Assembly (NCBI GenBank): GCA_018857735.1
Contig: JABMCL010002510.1
Location: forward strand, 33,501-97,500
Origin: Alviniconcha marisindica
Lineage: Eukaryota; Mollusca; Gastropoda; Provannidae
Length of the DNA: 64,000 nt
Direction of reading: 5' to 3'
Shown here: positions 61,741-64,000 of the stretch, piece after piece
Layout: every line of letters begins with the position of its first letter
How positions within the stretch are numbered: position 1 is the stretch's first letter
Program-made: the position numbers and the translations under genes
Notes under the pieces: model-generated
Told to the model about the DNA's origin: nothing
Databases searched by the model: none
What the model saw: the letters and a program-made list of their open reading frames with translations, nothing else

Positions 61741-61990
61741 ACATATCGAACGATCGCGAGTTCGAATCCTGTAAGAGCAGTAACGTTCTCCCTTCCCGCC
61801 CCGTTCAGCCTCAGAATGGCAGACGATAATTATGTCCAGTCCTACGGAGGCAGAGAAAACCCTATCCCCGGTGTGCTACAGGCGTGCGCACGTTAAAGAT
61901 CCCATGGCACCGGAACAGCGTCGTTTGTCGGTCATAATGGGGAAATGAGCCGAACTTTAGACATCAGTCACGGTGGGTAACGCGACTGAA
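61741..61990 (+). repeat. tRNA-derived SINE
   Basis: A tRNA-like head with B-box GAGTTCGAATCCTG near 61768 is followed by a body with CCTACGGAGGCAGAGAAAA, GCACGTTAAAGATCCCAT and GGTCATAATGGGG, word types common in mollusc SINEs. The A box is degenerate. Confidence 0.65.
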
Positions 61991-61997
61991 TACAGTA

Positions 61998-63390
61998 CAG
62001 TACCAGTACCGGTAATAACCGGCTACCACTATCGTCTATGAATGGTACCAGTAATACCACTATCGTCTATGTATGCTACCAGTAATAACTTGCTACCACT
62101 ATCGTCTATGTATAGTACCAGTAGTAACTTGCCAACGCTGTTTTCTATGTCTAGTACCAGTAATAACTTGCTACCATTATCGTCTGTGTATAGTACCGGT
62201 AATAACTTGCTACCATTATCGTCTATGTATAGTACCGGTAATAACTTCCTACCATTATCGTCTATGTATAGTACCGGTAATAACTTCCTACCATTACGAT
62301 CTATGTTTATTACCAATATTAATTTGCTACCACTATCAACTATCTATCTATAATAACTTGCTACCATTATCATCTATGTATAGTACCAGTAATAACTTGC
62401 TACCATTATCGTCTATGTATAGTACCAGTAATAACCTGCTACAACTATCGTCTATGTATAGTACCAGTAATAACCTGCTACCACTATCGTCTATGTATAG
62501 TACCAGTAATAACTTGCTACCATTATCGCCTATGTATAGTACCAGTAATGACTTTCTACCATTATCGTCTATGTATAGTACCAGTAATGACTTGCTACCA
62601 TTATCGTCTATGTATAGTACCAGTAATGACTTTCTACCATTATCGTCTATGTATGGAACCATTAATAACTTGCTACCATTATCGTCTATGTATAGTACCA
62701 GTAATAACCTGCTACCATTATCGTCTATGTATAGTACCAGTAATAACCTGCTACCACTATCGTCTATGTATAGTACCAGTAATAACCTGCTACCACTATC
62801 GTCTATGTATAGTACCAGAAATAACCTGCTACCACTATCGTCTATGTATAGTACCAGAAATAACCTGCTACCACTATCGTCCATGTATAGTACCAGTAAT
62901 AACCTGCTACCACTATCGTCCATGTATAGTACCAGTAATAACCTGCTACTACTATCGTCTATGTATAGTACCAGTAATAACCTGCTACCATTATCGTCTA
63001 TGTATAGTACCAGTAATAACTTGCTACCACTATACATAATTTGCTACCGCTGTCGTCTATGTATAGTACCAGTAATGACCTGCTACCACTATCATCTATG
63101 TATGGTACCAGTAATAACTTGCTACCATTATCGTCTATGTATAGTACCAGTAATGACTTTCTACCATTATCGTCTATGTATAGTACTAGTAATAACTTGC
63201 TACCACTATCGCCTTAAATAGTACCAGTAATAATTTGCTACCGCTATCGTCTATGTATATTACCAATATTAATTTGCTTCCATTATCGTCTATGTACAGT
63301 AACAGTAATAACTTGCTACCACTATCATCTATGTATTGTACCAGTAATACCACTATCGTCTATGTATAGTACCAATATTAACATGTCATC
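61998..63390. repeat. 1.4-kb array of about 39-bp units, about 35 copies
   Basis: Units TACCAGTAATAACTTGCTA then CCACTATCGTCTATGTATAG, with AACCTG, GACTTT and CCATTATC variants in blocks. The 39-bp unit keeps all frames open over long stretches, which explains a 382-codon open frame here. No adjoining exon was identified. Confidence 0.95.
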
Positions 63391-63399
63391 AAGTTCACA

Positions 63400-63754
63400 A
63401 GGGACATTATTCGAATCGCCTTGCCACCAGTAAGTGTCCGTGCATATTACCAGCAATGCCATGCCACAGATCTCCTCATTAAAATCCAGTTACTAACTCA
63501 CTCGCTCACTTGTGACTAATTCCAATACTTGGCATGGCAAAGTTTCTGTTCTTTGCATTGCAGTTAAGGTTAAAAAAGATGAACGATAATTCCTGATGAC
63601 TTCTGCTATGTCAAAGATTGATTGGATAGTTTCCTTGATATTGGTATATGTATGATTTTTTTATATATACTAAATTTGTTATGTGCATGACTGTGAGTAC
63701 ACGTGCCCATTGGAATCTTTTTTGTCAGTGTGCATGTGTGCGCTCGTGTCAACG
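63400..63754. other. no gene recognised
   Basis: Unique sequence between the 39-bp array and the terminal GT tract. A strong-looking GTAAGTG occurs on the plus strand near 63430 without a supported exon. Confidence 0.4.
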
Positions 63755-63806
63755 AGTGCTGCGCGCGCGCGTGCGTGCGTGCGCGCGTGTGTGTGTGTGT
63801 GTGTGT

Positions 63807-63890
<84 letters not shown>

Positions 63891-63902
63891 GTGTGTGTGT
63901 GT

Positions 63903-63999
<97 letters not shown>

Positions 64000-64000
64000 T
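63755..64000. repeat. (GT)n tract running off the window
   Basis: GCGT units, then more than 100 GT units with a few GG or TT slips, reaching the last base. Confidence 0.98.

Noticed and set aside
62073..63221. 382-codon open frame
   Set aside because: It is a reading frame through the 39-bp array; the unit is divisible by three and other frames and the other strand are also open.
61998..63390. CRISPR-like regular repeats
   Set aside because: There are no unique spacers; units are contiguous, diverged minisatellite copies in an animal genome.

Overview
This window is animal nuclear DNA, most probably from a gastropod or other lophotrochozoan mollusc. The evidence is spliced GT-AG genes, proteins clearly of metazoan families, tRNA-derived SINEs, LINE 3' tails of types common in molluscs, and a very heavy load of (CA)n/(GT)n microsatellites and 20-110 bp tandem arrays. 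Nothing bacterial, and no operon or CRISPR, is present. Most long open frames are reading frames through tandem repeats.

Layout. 98-2132: a TTAA-flanked, piggyBac-like non-autonomous element. 3338-11223 (minus): a partial MEAK7/TLDC1 gene whose 3' exons lie left of the window. 11224-11662: a short divergent intergenic segment, probably a bidirectional promoter. 11663-27653 (plus): a complete 12-exon CEP76 gene encoding 656 aa; every exon phase is coherent and the length is close to human CEP76. A possible tiny minus-strand gene lies in its intron 2. 28596-28703 (minus): a probable terminal exon of an unidentified gene. 33.2-35.35 kb: a 2 kb array. 36153-40606 (plus): a complete two-exon Cys-loop (nicotinic-like) receptor subunit of 431 aa, whose 3.2 kb intron is almost all repeats. 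41-44.9 kb: arrays and microsatellites, no gene. 45045-61198 (minus): the 3' eleven exons of an SLC7-family amino-acid transporter with a coherent phase chain and an unusually long C-terminal tail of about 394 aa; its 5' exons lie right of the window. 61.7-64 kb: a SINE, a 1.4 kb array and a long GT microsatellite.

The main discovery is structural. At about fourteen splice junctions in at least five transcription units, the neighbouring tandem array is built from copies of the junction itself: a few to about 50 bases of exon edge, the AG acceptor or GT donor, and flanking intron. The functional exon is the terminal monomer and the array extends into the intron. This holds on both strands, at acceptors and donors, with unit lengths from about 35 to 110 bp and from 2 to about 50 copies. 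In two CEP76 exons the unit is a multiple of three. Each such gene therefore carries ladders of decoy splice sites. I do not know of this described as a systematic genome feature; whether it is mutational (junction-seeded slippage) or functional needs RNA and comparative data.

The genes do not form an obvious pathway: MEAK7 acts in lysosomal mTOR signalling, CEP76 in centriole duplication control, the receptor in ligand-gated cation flow and SLC7 in amino-acid transport. Stretches of 5.9-8.3 kb and 9.2-9.6 kb look like poorly polished consensus, which may explain why the second part of MEAK7 was not found.
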